Positions 8,900 through 18,928 are shown, counted from the stretch's first letter. The stretch: DNA of 64,000 bases from Marinobacter nitratireducens (GCF_000708045.1 NZ_ANIE01000009.1:124001-188000), one strand, 5' to 3'. The notes: generated from the letters alone by a model not told the origin. A program made the numbers and translations.

Positions 8900-10264
8900 T
8901 CACTGCGTTCCGGACAGTTTCTGCTTTTCAAAGTGCTCTTTTGTAAGCTTGAACACCACCGGGCTCAGCAGCGCCAGGGCAATCAGGTTTGGCAGCGCCA
9001 TCATCGCATTCAGGGTGTCGGCTACCAGCCAGACAAAGCCGAGATTCAGGGTCGCGCCCACGGGAATAGCGAGGATCCAGGCAACCCGGTATGGCACGAT
9101 GGCTTTCACGCCGAACAGATATTCGACTGAGCGTTCGCCGTAGAACGACCAGCCAAGAATGGTGGTGAAGGCGAATACCGCCAGAGCAATGGCCACCAGA
9201 TAATTACCCACGCCGGGCAAGGCCTCGGCGAAGGCCATGGAGGTCAGCTCGGCGCCGGACACGCCGGAGGTCCAGGTGCCGGAAGTTATGATCACAAGGC
9301 CGGTGATTGAGCAGATGATAATGGTGTCGATGAAAGTGCCGAGCATGGCCACCATGCCCTGATTGATCGGATTCTTGGTCTGTGCAGCCGCATGTGCGAT
9401 GGGGGCGGAGCCCAGGCCGGCCTCGTTGGAGAAGACGCCGCGGGCGACACCAAAGCGGATAGCGGCCCATACTGCCGCTCCTGCGAAGCCGCCTTCGGCA
9501 GCAATCGGGCTGAAGGCGTGTTCGAATACCAGACTGAGTGCGGCGGGGATTTCAGCGGCATTAATGGCGAGCACGACGACGCCCGCAACCAGATAGGAGA
9601 CCGCCATCAGCGGCACCAGGGCGCTGGCCACCTGGCCGATTCTGCGGATGCCACCAATTAGAACAGCGCCTACCAGAATCATCAGGATCAGCCCCGTTAC
9701 CCAGTGTGGCAGCCCAAAGCTGGCTTCCATCACGTCCGCCACGGAGTTGGCCTGTACGGTGTTACCAATGCCGAAACCGGCGATGGCGGCAAAAACGGCG
9801 AACAAAAGGCCAAGCCAGGCCCACTTCTCGCCCAGACCGTTACGGATGTAGTACATGGGACCACCGACATGGGCGCCGCGCTCGTCCACTTCACGGTAGC
9901 GCACGGCCAGCACCGCCTCGGAGTACTTGGTGGCCATGCCCACCAGAGCCGTGAGCCACATCCAGAACAGGGCGCCCGGGCCGCCAAGGAACACGGCGGT
10001 GGCGACGCCGGCGATGTTACCGGTGCCGACGGTTGCGGAGAGGGCTGTCATCAGCGCCTGAAACGGCGGAATCTCGCCTTCAGACTCGGCGCCGGCGGCA
10101 CTGCGCCCCTGCCATAACAGCCGGAATCCAGCCCCCAGTTTTATCACCGGCATCAGTTTCAGTCCCAGGCTCAGGAATAACCCCACGCCAAGGATCAGAA
10201 CCAGCATGGGCGGCCCCCACACCAGCGAATTGATTTGACTGACAAAGGATGAAATGGCTTCCAT
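8900..10264 (-). CDS. Alanine/glycine:cation symporter (AGCS family)
   Basis: A 454-residue inner-membrane transporter with about 11 hydrophobic segments that couples alanine or glycine uptake to Na+ or H+. The AGCS signature region is RFGVARGVFSNEAGLGSAPI. The early TALSATVGTGNIAGVATAVF stretch is also diagnostic. GGGAGA precedes the ATG. The 251-base upstream region was checked for a glycine riboswitch, which some AGCS genes have, and none was recognised. Confidence 0.92.
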   Translation of the reverse strand: MEAISSFVSQINSLVWGPPMLVLILGVGLFLSLGLKLMPVIKLGAGFRLLWQGRSAAGAESEGEIPPFQALMTALSATVGTGNIAGVATAVFLGGPGALFWMWLTALVGMATKYSEAVLAVRYREVDERGAHVGGPMYYIRNGLGEKWAWLGLLFAVFAAIAGFGIGNTVQANSVADVMEASFGLPHWVTGLILMILVGAVLIGGIRRIGQVASALVPLMAVSYLVAGVVVLAINAAEIPAALSLVFEHAFSPIAAEGGFAGAAVWAAIRFGVARGVFSNEAGLGSAPIAHAAAQTKNPINQGMVAMLGTFIDTIIICSITGLVIITSGTWTSGVSGAELTSMAFAEALPGVGNYLVAIALAVFAFTTILGWSFYGERSVEYLFGVKAIVPYRVAWILAIPVGATLNLGFVWLVADTLNAMMALPNLIALALLSPVVFKLTKEHFEKQKLSGTQ

Positions 10265-10515
10265 GGGGATCTCCCGCTGTTGGTTGAATCGACGGTTGGA
10301 TCGATGTCTGGGTGTTTGCCCTTGTGGGGCTTAAATCCTTGAGTTTAAGACAAAATTGGATTCTGTAAACCTTGGCCCGGGAAAACTGACCGGGATCATG
10401 TTCGCGGCAAACTCTGGGCGATAGTGTTTTCCTTTCGCCCGACCATTGCCTATCTTTATAGACAAGGGCTCTGGACGGGGCCTGCATCTGTCAGTAACGG
10501 GGAGGAGAGCTGCCC

Positions 10516-10947
10516 ATGCGATCACTGAAAGTCTCGGATGTTATGTGGAATCACATTGAGCCGATTCGGTGCGGCACACCGTTGACCCGTGTTGTGAAGA
10601 CCCTTCTGCACAACCATGTCACCGGATTACCAGTGGTGGATGACCATCGCCATGTTCTGGGATTTGTCTCGGAACAGGACTGTATTCACTCATTGCTGGT
10701 GAGCAGCTACCACTGCGAGGGTGATCCGATCGTTGACGACGTGATGTTCCGGGAACCGGTGACGATCTCTCCGGAGATGGCCGTCGTGGACCTGGCTCAG
10801 AACCTGGGTGCGGGTAAACCCAAGGTCTACCCGGTGGTCGATCACGGTAAGCTGATCGGTATTGTAACGAGGACAGCGATCCTGTCCGAGCTTGCCCGCA
10901 CCGGATGCGGCATCGAAGCGCCAAAATACGCCGGTTCAGCAATCTGA
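10516..10947 (+). CDS. Two-CBS-domain protein
   Basis: A 143-residue cytosolic protein made of two CBS motifs only: residues ~1-60 (VSDVMWNHIEPIRCGTPL, VTGLPVVDD, VLGFVSEQDCI) and ~75-130 (VDDVMFREPVTISPEMAVVD, VYPVVDHGKLIGIVTRTAI). CBS pairs bind adenine nucleotides and usually regulate a partner enzyme or channel, which cannot be identified here. GGGGAGGAG precedes the ATG. Converges with the HD-GYP-like gene. Confidence 0.88.
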   Translation: MRSLKVSDVMWNHIEPIRCGTPLTRVVKTLLHNHVTGLPVVDDHRHVLGFVSEQDCIHSLLVSSYHCEGDPIVDDVMFREPVTISPEMAVVDLAQNLGAGKPKVYPVVDHGKLIGIVTRTAILSELARTGCGIEAPKYAGSAI

Positions 10948-10960
10948 TACCAGGGTGGAA

Positions 10961-12085
10961 TCAGGAACGAAAGCCCCAGATCAGGCTGAAATCCATGGAC
11001 GGCATGATTTCGGGCTCTTCCAGAGCCCGGATGTTGTACTCCAGCAGACTGGTATCCCGCTCAAACGTGCCGCTGTAGCGATTACCCCTGGGGCCGAAGA
11101 TGGCCTTCACGAACGGGCCGCGTGCTCTCACCGGGCGCGCGGTGACCACACCCACCTCGTTGTTATCCAGTCGCACCAGAATGCCTGGGGGATATTCTCC
11201 CAGCACCTGTAACAGCGCCTTTGGGATGGCCGGGCGAAAGCCGCCGTCGGCCAGGTGTGCGATCAGTTTTCGGGCATCCGTGACGTTCATCCGGCTGCGA
11301 TAGGCCCGTTTGGTGATCATTGCAACGTATCGCTCCGAGAGCGCCAGAATTTCTGCTTCCGGGCGAATCTCGGTACCGCTGAGACCTCTCGGGTAGCCGC
11401 TACCATCGGCCTGTTCATGGTGTTGGGCAATGATTGCCAGCAAGAGTTTGTTGTCGATTCCTGCCGCCTTGAGGGCACGAATGCTTCGCTCCGGATGTTT
11501 GCGGATCACCTGCCGCTGCTCATCGGTCAGTATCTTGTTGGACTGATTGAGCTGATCGGCAATCGGGACCAGAGCGAGGTTGGCCGTGAGTGCCGCTGCC
11601 GTCAGGACACTGACTCGTTTTTCCTCAAGTCCGAACTGGCGGGCAATAAACTGGCTCAGGATGGCATAGAACAGGGTTTGCTCTAGGCTGGTTGGGCCGA
11701 TGGAATAGAGGTGAACCAGGGCCAGGCTGGCATCGGGTGCCTCGGCGCACATCCGTTCCACCATCCGGCTCAAACCGAGCAAGCGCTTTTGGGCGGACGG
11801 ATCTCCAGCAGTGATGGCAGCCAGAGTGGCTTCCAGGGTCTGTAACAGATCCGGGTAATCGGCAAAGGGATTCCGGTCCCGGTTGTCCTCGAACACCTCC
11901 TCATCCGGGCGGTCAATCTTCCGGGGTTTGAAACGGCCCCGTTCAAACAGCTGCTCCAGCTGGCTGTTGGTCTGGATCACATAGCCCTGGCGCAACAGCA
12001 CGTTTCCATCGGAATCATAGACGTTCCATGGCAAGGGGCGGCCCAACTCGAGGGCCCCAGGGGCGATCCGTATTAGATTGTCCAA
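10961..12085 (-). CDS. Degenerate HD-GYP domain protein
   Basis: A 374-residue protein. The C-terminal half has HPERSIRALK, then HHEQADGSGYPRGLSG, the hallmark of c-di-GMP phosphodiesterases of the HD-GYP class. The defining HDIGK motif is absent, however: the equivalent region reads TAAALTANLALVPIADQL. The later Asp of the usual ADVYDA motif is replaced (LSERYVAM). It is therefore probably not a working phosphodiesterase and may be a c-di-GMP or protein-binding regulator. The N-terminus (VLLRQGYVIQTNSQLEQLF) resembles the N-terminal extension of other HD-GYP proteins. It diverges from a diguanylate cyclase gene across 169 bases, which supports a link to c-di-GMP. Confidence 0.75.
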   Translation of the reverse strand: MDNLIRIAPGALELGRPLPWNVYDSDGNVLLRQGYVIQTNSQLEQLFERGRFKPRKIDRPDEEVFEDNRDRNPFADYPDLLQTLEATLAAITAGDPSAQKRLLGLSRMVERMCAEAPDASLALVHLYSIGPTSLEQTLFYAILSQFIARQFGLEEKRVSVLTAAALTANLALVPIADQLNQSNKILTDEQRQVIRKHPERSIRALKAAGIDNKLLLAIIAQHHEQADGSGYPRGLSGTEIRPEAEILALSERYVAMITKRAYRSRMNVTDARKLIAHLADGGFRPAIPKALLQVLGEYPPGILVRLDNNEVGVVTARPVRARGPFVKAIFGPRGNRYSGTFERDTSLLEYNIRALEEPEIMPSMDFSLIWGFRS

Positions 12086-12254
12086 ATCAGGGGTTCCAAT
12101 TACTGCTTATTGTTCGAGGGTTCAGTTTAACTCCGTTTGGTCGCAGGCCTCCAGATTGCGCTGAAATGTAAAAAGTCGTTTTGCGCTAGCGACCAACTGG
12201 GAACCTTGCGCTATTCTAGGATGCTAAACAAGACCTTTGTCGGACAGCTGATCA

Positions 12255-13283
12255 ATGTTCTACCGCCTGAAGACGGATTTCCGTCTTTCCATCATCACGT
12301 TGCTGGGTGCGAGTGCCCTCCTGGGCATTACGCCGTTTGCTGTGATGCGTTTCCTGCAGGGAAACAGCCTCGCGGGGACCGTTGATCTATCCATTATGCT
12401 GGGCATCGTATCCGGCGTTATCTACGCCTGGAAGACCGGCGATACCCGCCGCAGCGGTGTGGTACTGGCGGTTGTTGCCTGTGGCGGTGCGGTGACCGTA
12501 GGCACTGTTGTGGGTGAACCGGGGTTGTTCTGGCTCTACCCCTGTCTGGTAACGACGTTTTTCCTGGCGCCCCCGCGTCTCGCCATTTTTCTGAACCTGG
12601 CTTCGATTGTTGCCCTGCTTCTGTTGGACAAAGCCTTCGTGTCCAAGGTGCAGATGTGGTCATTCGCGGCCACGGCGGTGGTGGTCAGTGCCTGTGCCTA
12701 TGTATTTGCTCACCGCAACCGCAACCAGCGTGAACGGCTTGAACACCTGGCTACCATCGACCCGCTCACCGGTGTGCGCAACCGGCGGGCCATGGATGAA
12801 GAGCTGGAACTGGCCGCCAGCCACGCGACGCGAAACGGCGTGCCCTACGCGGTTGTGCTTCTGGATATCGATCACTTCAAGAAGATTAACGACGAGTTCG
12901 GCCATGGCATCGGAGACCGGGTGCTGGTGGAGCTGGTGGCGTTGATTGAGCGGAATACCCGAAAAGCGGATCAACTGTTCCGCTACGGTGGTGAGGAATT
13001 TGTGCTGTTGCTGCCGGGAACGGATGGCGTTGGTTTGCGCGCTGTCATCCACAACCTGCAGCAGGTCATGCGCCGACACATGCGCTCGCCCGGCGGTGTG
13101 GTAACCGCCTCCTTTGGTGTCGCCCTGCTGCAAACCGGAGAAACCGTCGACAGCTGGTTGGCCCGGGCTGACTCAGCGCTTTATGAAGCGAAGGCCACCG
13201 GGCGGGACCGTATCATCTATGCGGATGAGCTGAAGGCTCAAACCGGAACAGCCGCCAACTTAGCAGAATGCTCGCAGACGTAA
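12255..13283 (+). CDS. Membrane-bound diguanylate cyclase (GGDEF)
   Basis: A 342-residue inner-membrane enzyme that makes cyclic di-GMP from two GTP. Residues ~1-155 form about six hydrophobic segments with no recognised sensor name. The GGDEF domain (about 170-330) has the active-site motif RYGGEEF. An RKAD sequence lies five residues before it, matching the RxxD inhibitory site, so product inhibition is expected. DIDHFKKINDEFGH and ADSALYEAKATGRD are intact. The ribosome-binding site is weak. Its last 71 bases overlap the 3' end of the MATE gene on the other strand. Confidence 0.9.
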   Translation: MFYRLKTDFRLSIITLLGASALLGITPFAVMRFLQGNSLAGTVDLSIMLGIVSGVIYAWKTGDTRRSGVVLAVVACGGAVTVGTVVGEPGLFWLYPCLVTTFFLAPPRLAIFLNLASIVALLLLDKAFVSKVQMWSFAATAVVVSACAYVFAHRNRNQRERLEHLATIDPLTGVRNRRAMDEELELAASHATRNGVPYAVVLLDIDHFKKINDEFGHGIGDRVLVELVALIERNTRKADQLFRYGGEEFVLLLPGTDGVGLRAVIHNLQQVMRRHMRSPGGVVTASFGVALLQTGETVDSWLARADSALYEAKATGRDRIIYADELKAQTGTAANLAECSQT

Positions 13284-14610
13284 GTCCACCGGTCAGCCCC
13301 ACCCAGAAACCCGCAGCCCCCATCGCAGGTGTGATGGCATCCGTGAACGTCAGTACGTAGCCCAGAGGCAGGCCGATGCCCCAGAAGGAAAACAGCATGA
13401 TGTACATGGGGATACGGGTATCCTTGTAACCACGGAGCGCGCTGATACAGGTGACCTGGATAACGTCCGCAATCTGGAACAGGGCCGCGAAGGTCAGCAG
13501 GCGAATGGTCACCGCCTGAACGTCGGCATCACCGGTGTAGAGAGCCGCAATGGCGCCGGAAAACAGCCACAGCGACAGCGCGAAAATCAGGGCTGTTGCC
13601 GATGCCAGAATGAGTGAGCTTCGGGAAATCAAGCGGGCGGTATCCGGTGCACCCGCGCCGATGAGAAAGCTGACCCGGAGTGTGAGGGCCATGCCAATGC
13701 TCAGGGGCAGCATAAACAACAGCGACACCACATTCAGCGCAATCTGGTGTCCCGCCACAACGACTGGGCCAAGGGGGGCGAGGAACAGGGCAATCACCGC
13801 GAACATGCTGGCCTCCACAAAGATGGTGAAGCCGATCGGTACCCCGAGTCTGAGGATGTAGATCAACCCCGCCACATCGGGCTTTGCCCAGTCTGCCAGC
13901 AGATGGAAGCGCTGGTAGACCTTGCTTTTGTTCAGATACACCAGCAGCGCAATGGCGGCAACGCCATTGGACAGCGAGGTTGCCCAGCCGCAGCCAACAC
14001 CGCCCATGGCGGGTAATCCGAGCTTGCCGTAGATGAACACGTAGTTGAGAGGCAGGTTGAGGAGGGTACTCATGACCGAAAACGCCATGATCACACGGGT
14101 GTGTCCAAGGCCATCGGTGAGGCCCCGCAACGCGGTCATCAGCAACAGCGCGGGAACGCCCCAGGAAAACGCATCCAGATAGCCCTGGGTGATGCCTGCA
14201 GTATGGGCTTCCAGCTCAAGTATGGACAGCACCGGGTGCACGTTGGTCAACAGCAGGATCATCACCACTGAACCAGCGGCGGCGAGATAGAGCCCCTGCC
14301 ATGTCGTCGGCATGATCCGGTCCAGATTCCTGGCGCCGTTGTAACCCGAAATGATTGGCTGCAGCGCACCGAGCAACCCCATGAAGAACAGGAACAGGGG
14401 CATCCACAGGCTGCCGCCGATACCGACCGCCGCCAGATCTTCAGCGCTCGCATGGCCCGCCATAACCGTGTCGATCACGCCGTTCGCCATCTGGGCCAGT
14501 TGCGCGATGAGAATGGGACCACCAAGAACAGACAGGGTGCGCCACTCGGACAGGGTCCGGGATACCAGGGGTTGGCGGGCTTCCGGTAATGGCTGATGGG
14601 TTTCGTCCAT
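13213..14610 (-). CDS. MATE-family multidrug efflux protein (NorM-like)
   Basis: A 465-residue inner-membrane antiporter with 12 hydrophobic segments in two homologous halves. The start region LGGPILIAQLAQMANGVIDT and GLLGALQPIISGYNGA match NorM-type MATE proteins, which expel cationic drugs in exchange for Na+ or H+. The substrate cannot be told from sequence. The 3' end overlaps the diguanylate cyclase gene by 71 bases in convergent orientation; both C-termini look genuine. Confidence 0.9.
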   Translation of the reverse strand: MDETHQPLPEARQPLVSRTLSEWRTLSVLGGPILIAQLAQMANGVIDTVMAGHASAEDLAAVGIGGSLWMPLFLFFMGLLGALQPIISGYNGARNLDRIMPTTWQGLYLAAAGSVVMILLLTNVHPVLSILELEAHTAGITQGYLDAFSWGVPALLLMTALRGLTDGLGHTRVIMAFSVMSTLLNLPLNYVFIYGKLGLPAMGGVGCGWATSLSNGVAAIALLVYLNKSKVYQRFHLLADWAKPDVAGLIYILRLGVPIGFTIFVEASMFAVIALFLAPLGPVVVAGHQIALNVVSLLFMLPLSIGMALTLRVSFLIGAGAPDTARLISRSSLILASATALIFALSLWLFSGAIAALYTGDADVQAVTIRLLTFAALFQIADVIQVTCISALRGYKDTRIPMYIMLFSFWGIGLPLGYVLTFTDAITPAMGAAGFWVGLTGGLTSASILLSWRLFRFEPSAHPHR

Positions 14611-14780
14611 GGCTCTGACGCTGTCCTTTGGTTTCGAGGGGGCTGTTCAACGGGATCGGGAGCAGCATGTTACCCGATCCGATGCTGGCCGGGCATCGGG
14701 GGTTTCCCTGCGGTCCGGCGCTGACAGATTGAGGCAAACACGTTACAGTACGCGCCTTGAACGGCACAGGTGTTGAGCGC

Positions 14781-15650
14781 ATGGGTTTACTGGTTTTTGT
14801 CACCGTCCTCTGGGCATTTTCTTTCAGTTTGATTGGTGAATTTCTCGCTGGCCACGTAGACAGTGACTTCGCCGTGCTCAGCCGCGTCCTGCTCGGTGCT
14901 CTGATCTTCCTGCCGTTTACCCGCTGGCGGGGGGTGCCCCCAGGCATGAAACTGGGCATCCTGGTGACCGGCATGCTCCAGTTCGGCATCACCTATCTGT
15001 GCCTGTACCGCTCGTTCAGTTACCTGACGGTGCCTGAAGTGCTGCTGTTTACGATCTTCACGCCCCTGTACGTCACCTTGCTGGATGACGCCCTGTTCCG
15101 CCGTTTCTCCCCCATGGCGCTGGTCGCGGCGGCCATTGCCACCGTCGGCGCGGGGATTATCCGTTACGATGGTCTCAGCGAGGACTTCATCACCGGTTTC
15201 CTGTTGTTGCAGGTCGCCAACTTCACCTTTGCTGCCGGCCAGGTCGGCTACAAGCATGTGATGCAGCATTACACCCTTGAGTTGCCGGCCTTCCGGACCT
15301 TTGGTTACTTCTTTTTTGGCGCTTTGGTCATAGCTCTGCCCTCCTTCCTGATATTCGGCAACCCCGACAAGTTGCCGGCGACCGGGTTGCAGTGGGGGAT
15401 CCTGGCGTGGCTGGGGCTGGCGGCGTCCGGCCTGGGGCTGTTCCTTTGGAATCGGGGTGCCTGCCATGTGGATGCCGGCACGCTGGCAATCATGAATAAT
15501 GCCCTGGTACCCGCTGGCCTGGTGGTCAATCTGCTGATCTGGAACCGGGATGCTGACCTGCTGCGACTCGCGGTCGGTGGTGCCGTTATTGCCTTTTCGC
15601 TCTGGGTCAATGCACGTTTTCACCCTCGCGCCCGCCTTGCCGTTGCCTGA
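14781..15650 (+). CDS. EamA/DMT-superfamily permease, YigM-like (possible biotin uptake)
   Basis: A 289-residue inner-membrane protein with ten hydrophobic segments in two EamA halves. It resembles E. coli YigM along its length from memory: LWAFSFSLIGEFLAGHVDS, TVPEVLLFTIFTPLY, GAGIIRYDGLSEDFITG, VDAGTLAIMNNALVPAGLVV. YigM has been described as a biotin importer. The ATG at 14781 is preferred over a TTG at 14757 because translation then begins at the first membrane helix with AGGTG upstream. The window's biotin enzyme (pyruvate carboxylase, 46.5-49.8 kb) would use such a vitamin, but the genes are not linked. Confidence 0.82.
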   Translation: MGLLVFVTVLWAFSFSLIGEFLAGHVDSDFAVLSRVLLGALIFLPFTRWRGVPPGMKLGILVTGMLQFGITYLCLYRSFSYLTVPEVLLFTIFTPLYVTLLDDALFRRFSPMALVAAAIATVGAGIIRYDGLSEDFITGFLLLQVANFTFAAGQVGYKHVMQHYTLELPAFRTFGYFFFGALVIALPSFLIFGNPDKLPATGLQWGILAWLGLAASGLGLFLWNRGACHVDAGTLAIMNNALVPAGLVVNLLIWNRDADLLRLAVGGAVIAFSLWVNARFHPRARLAVA

Positions 15651-15806
15651 TAAGTAGCAACACGGACTAAGGTTTTCCCCCTTCCCGCCGTTAAACTTGC
15701 TTGCCCAAGGATACCTTTGACGGATATCAAGAATGTTCGTCAGGGGCTAGCCTTGCATTGATTATTATTTCTCCCAGGCAGGGCCGACTCGGAAAAAGGC
15801 AAGCGA

Positions 15807-17378
15807 ATGCGTAAAAACCTCCCCGTAACCCAGCGAGAAGTGACCATGCGTGAGGGCGGCCGGTTGATCACAACCACCGACCTGAAAGGCGTGATCACCT
15901 ACTGCAACGACGAATTCGTCGAGATCAGCGGATTCTCGCGGGATGAGTTGATCGGCCAGGCCCATAATCTGATCCGTCATCCGGACATGCCCCAGCCGGT
16001 GTTCAAGGACATGTGGGAATACCTCAAGGCCGGGAAATCCTGGATGGGCGTGGTCAAGAACCGTGCAAAGTCCGGGGATCATTACTGGGTCAGTGCCTAT
16101 GTGACGCCCATCCTCGAGAATGGCCGGATGACCGGATACGAGTCTGTGCGGGTCGCCCCCACCCGGGAGCAGGTGGCGCGGGCCGAGACGCTCTACAAGC
16201 GCATTTCCGACGGCAAATCCCTGAGCAGCGTGGGGGGGCGTCTGATGTCCGTTCTCAAATCGGGGTGGCCCTTTATCCTGTCGCTGGTGCTGAGCCTTGT
16301 GGCCCTGCAGTTTGATCAGAAATGGCTGGCCGGCGGTGTAATTGTCGTTGGTCATTTGCTGGGTGCAGGTTTGCTGCTGCGCTCGGTAACTGCCAGGCTC
16401 AAAAACCTGCTGGCCCAGCGGCCTGATGCATTCCAGGATCCGGTGGTTGCGCGAACCTACAGTGATGAGAGCGGGTTGTTCTCGCAGCTATCCATGGTGC
16501 TGATCAGCGAAGAGGCGCGAATCCGCACGGTGCTGGCCCGTATCGAGGATCAGGCGGAACTGCTCTACGAGCACGCCAGGGCTTCCCACGGTTATATTCG
16601 CGATGGTGCCGATGCCATTGCCCGTCAGCGCGCGGAGACCGAGCAGACCGCCTCGGCGATTACTGAAATGACCGCGTCCATTCAGGAGGTCACCGAATCC
16701 GTGACGGGCAATGCCCGAGCCGCCGAGGAGGCGAACCGGCTGGCGGGCGTGGGCAGCGAACGCAGTGCCGAGGCCCTGGGCGCCATTGAAGAACTGGTGA
16801 CTCGGGTGAACGGTATTGGCGACACCATTGGTAAACTCGGGGAGTCCACCAACAGCATTGGTGAAGCTGCCAGCCTGATCTCCGACATTGCCGACCAGAC
16901 CAATCTGCTGGCCCTCAACGCCGCCATTGAAGCCGCCAGGGCTGGAGAACAGGGGCGCGGCTTTGCCGTGGTCGCTGATGAAGTCCGTTCCCTTGCTGCC
17001 CGAACCCGGGAATCCACCGTCAAAATCCAGGATGTGATCGACGATTTCCGCACCCAGGTTGAATCGGCCGTGCAGGCAACCCGTGATGGCGAAGCCGTTG
17101 CCGGCCAGGGACTGGACAGGGTTCGTGAGGCCGAGAATTCGCTTCGGGATATTGTGACCTCCATCGGCACCATTTCTGACAGCTTCATCAGCATGTCAGC
17201 AGCGTTTGAAGAACAGGCCCAGGTGTCTGAGGAGATCAATGGTCAGATCGTCAACATTGCCGAGCTGGCCGACTTCAGCGATCAGCAGGCGGACGCCGCC
17301 AAGAAGGGCAGCGACGAACTCAGTACCATGTCTCGGGGTCTGAAGGATCTTGTTTCCAGATTTATCAGTAAAAACTGA
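15807..17378 (+). CDS. Aer-like PAS-domain chemoreceptor
   Basis: A 523-residue methyl-accepting chemotaxis protein of the Aer type. The PAS domain comprises residues ~10-130 and starts [20 protein letters not shown]; with [17 protein letters not shown] and [20 protein letters not shown] it matches energy-taxis sensors that bind FAD. Two adjacent hydrophobic segments (about 150-195) anchor it with no periplasmic domain. The signalling domain has the conserved tip [20 protein letters not shown]. Likely senses redox or oxygen state and signals to CheA/CheW. The early ATG is kept because Aer proteins share this N-terminus. Confidence 0.9.
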   Translation: MRKNLPVTQREVTMREGGRLITTTDLKGVITYCNDEFVEISGFSRDELIGQAHNLIRHPDMPQPVFKDMWEYLKAGKSWMGVVKNRAKSGDHYWVSAYVTPILENGRMTGYESVRVAPTREQVARAETLYKRISDGKSLSSVGGRLMSVLKSGWPFILSLVLSLVALQFDQKWLAGGVIVVGHLLGAGLLLRSVTARLKNLLAQRPDAFQDPVVARTYSDESGLFSQLSMVLISEEARIRTVLARIEDQAELLYEHARASHGYIRDGADAIARQRAETEQTASAITEMTASIQEVTESVTGNARAAEEANRLAGVGSERSAEALGAIEELVTRVNGIGDTIGKLGESTNSIGEAASLISDIADQTNLLALNAAIEAARAGEQGRGFAVVADEVRSLAARTRESTVKIQDVIDDFRTQVESAVQATRDGEAVAGQGLDRVREAENSLRDIVTSIGTISDSFISMSAAFEEQAQVSEEINGQIVNIAELADFSDQQADAAKKGSDELSTMSRGLKDLVSRFISKN

Positions 17379-17401
17379 CGGTTAAATCACAGAGCCTTGC
17401 C

Positions 17402-17424
17402 GCAGCGCCGGCTCCGGGCGCTGC
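17402..17424 (+). terminator. Hairpin after the Aer-like gene
   Basis: GCAGCGCC (17402-17409) pairs with GGCGCTGC (17417-17424) around a 7-base loop. No T-run follows, so intrinsic termination is uncertain. Confidence 0.35.
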
Positions 17425-17536
17425 AACACTGGCGCCGGCGGTTCATGGCTGGCAGAATTCCGCTCCAATTGCCGGCAGCAAAGCTCCGGTAGCCAACTAT
17501 TTGCGTATTCCCTAGCCAAAAGCACAGGAAAACATC

Positions 17537-18928
17537 ATGAGCAACTCCACCCCGGTTTCGGACAGCGGAGCGGATCGTGGCCTCTGGTCCTCACGACTGG
17601 CCTTTATCCTGGCCGCCACCGGTTCTGCAGTCGGCCTTGGTAACATCTGGAAATTTCCGTACGTCACGGGTGAAAATGGCGGCGGTGCATTCGTCATTGT
17701 TTACCTGATCTGTATCGCCGTCCTCGGCATTCCCATCATGATGGCTGAGGTTTTTGTCGGTCGGAATGGCCGTCATAACCCCATCACCAGTATGCGCCTC
17801 GTTGCGGAGCGTAACCTGAAGTCGCCGCTGTGGCGGGTGTCGGCCATCGTCGGTATGATCGCCGCCTTTGCCATTCTGTCTTTTTATTCTGTTATTGGCG
17901 GGTGGGCAGCGTCCTACATCGGCCATGCGGCCCAGGGTGACTTTACCGGGGGCACTGCGGATTCCATCGGTGAGCTTTTTGGGGGCCTTCTGGCCAGCCC
18001 AGGACAGCTTCTGATCTGGCACACGGTATTCATGGCGCTGGTGATTCTGGTGGTATCCCGTGGTTTGAAAGGTGGTCTTGAGCGTGCTGCCACCATTCTG
18101 ATGCCAGCCCTGTTTTTGCTTCTGATTGTTGCGGTGGGCTATGCCACCACCACGGGTCACTTCGGTGAGGCGGTGGACTTCCTGTTCACGCCGGACTTCG
18201 GGGCGCTCTCGATCAACGGTGTTCTGATCGCGCTGGGCCATGCCTTCTTCACCCTGAGCCTGGGTATGGCGATCATGATGGCCTATGGCTCCTACCTGGG
18301 CCGTGACGTGTCCATTGCCAGAACGGCCGTCAGCGTTGCCTTTATGGATACGGTTGTGGCGCTTATGGCTGGCCTGGCCATCTTCCCGGTGGTGTTTGCC
18401 AACGGCCTCGAGGCGGGTGCCGGGCCGGGGCTGATTTTCCAGACGCTGCCCCTGGCTTTCGGTAATATGCCCATGGGTGGTCTGTTCGGAACCCTGTTCT
18501 TCGTGCTGCTGTTGTTTGCCGCCTGGACCTCCGGTATTTCCCTGCTGGAGCCAGTGGTGGAATGGGTCGAGGAGAGAACCTCTCTGGCCCGCTCTGGCAG
18601 TGCCATCCTCGTGGGTGTGTTGTGCTGGGCGCTGGGGATTGCCTCCATCCTGTCACTCAATGTCTGGTCCGATGTGGCACCACTGGATATGTTCGCGCGG
18701 TTTGAAGGCAAGACCATCTTTGATCTTCTGGACTTCTTCACCGCCAACGTACTGCTGCCGCTGTCAGGCTTGCTGACCGCGATTTTTGTGGGCTGGTTTG
18801 TGGCCAAGGAATCGTTGATGCGGGATCTGAACCTTGAGGGCGTGGGCTTCAGCCTCTGGTATAACCTGATCCGGTTTGTCACCCCGGTGGCGGTGATCAT
18901 CGTCTTTGTCTACAACCTGACGGCCTGA
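17537..18928 (+). CDS. Sodium-dependent transporter of the NSS family
   Basis: A 463-residue inner-membrane symporter of the neurotransmitter:sodium symporter type (LeuT fold). The first helix carries GSAVGLGNIWKFPYVTGENG, the family signature that lines the substrate and sodium sites. About 11 hydrophobic segments follow, fewer than the 12 of LeuT but usual for bacterial members. The substrate is probably an amino acid or related amine. AGGAAAACATC precedes the ATG. The stop codon lies in the loop of a hairpin. Confidence 0.92.
   Translation: MSNSTPVSDSGADRGLWSSRLAFILAATGSAVGLGNIWKFPYVTGENGGGAFVIVYLICIAVLGIPIMMAEVFVGRNGRHNPITSMRLVAERNLKSPLWRVSAIVGMIAAFAILSFYSVIGGWAASYIGHAAQGDFTGGTADSIGELFGGLLASPGQLLIWHTVFMALVILVVSRGLKGGLERAATILMPALFLLLIVAVGYATTTGHFGEAVDFLFTPDFGALSINGVLIALGHAFFTLSLGMAIMMAYGSYLGRDVSIARTAVSVAFMDTVVALMAGLAIFPVVFANGLEAGAGPGLIFQTLPLAFGNMPMGGLFGTLFFVLLLFAAWTSGISLLEPVVEWVEERTSLARSGSAILVGVLCWALGIASILSLNVWSDVAPLDMFARFEGKTIFDLLDFFTANVLLPLSGLLTAIFVGWFVAKESLMRDLNLEGVGFSLWYNLIRFVTPVAVIIVFVYNLTA

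Noticed and set aside
10265..10515. Possible glycine riboswitch before the alanine/glycine symporter
   Set aside because: The region has small dyads such as CTTAAA/TTTAAG but none of the conserved aptamer segments.
15690..15740. FliA-type promoter before the Aer-like gene
   Set aside because: TAAACTTG followed by CAAGGATA is too far from the TAAA...GCCGATAA consensus to claim.
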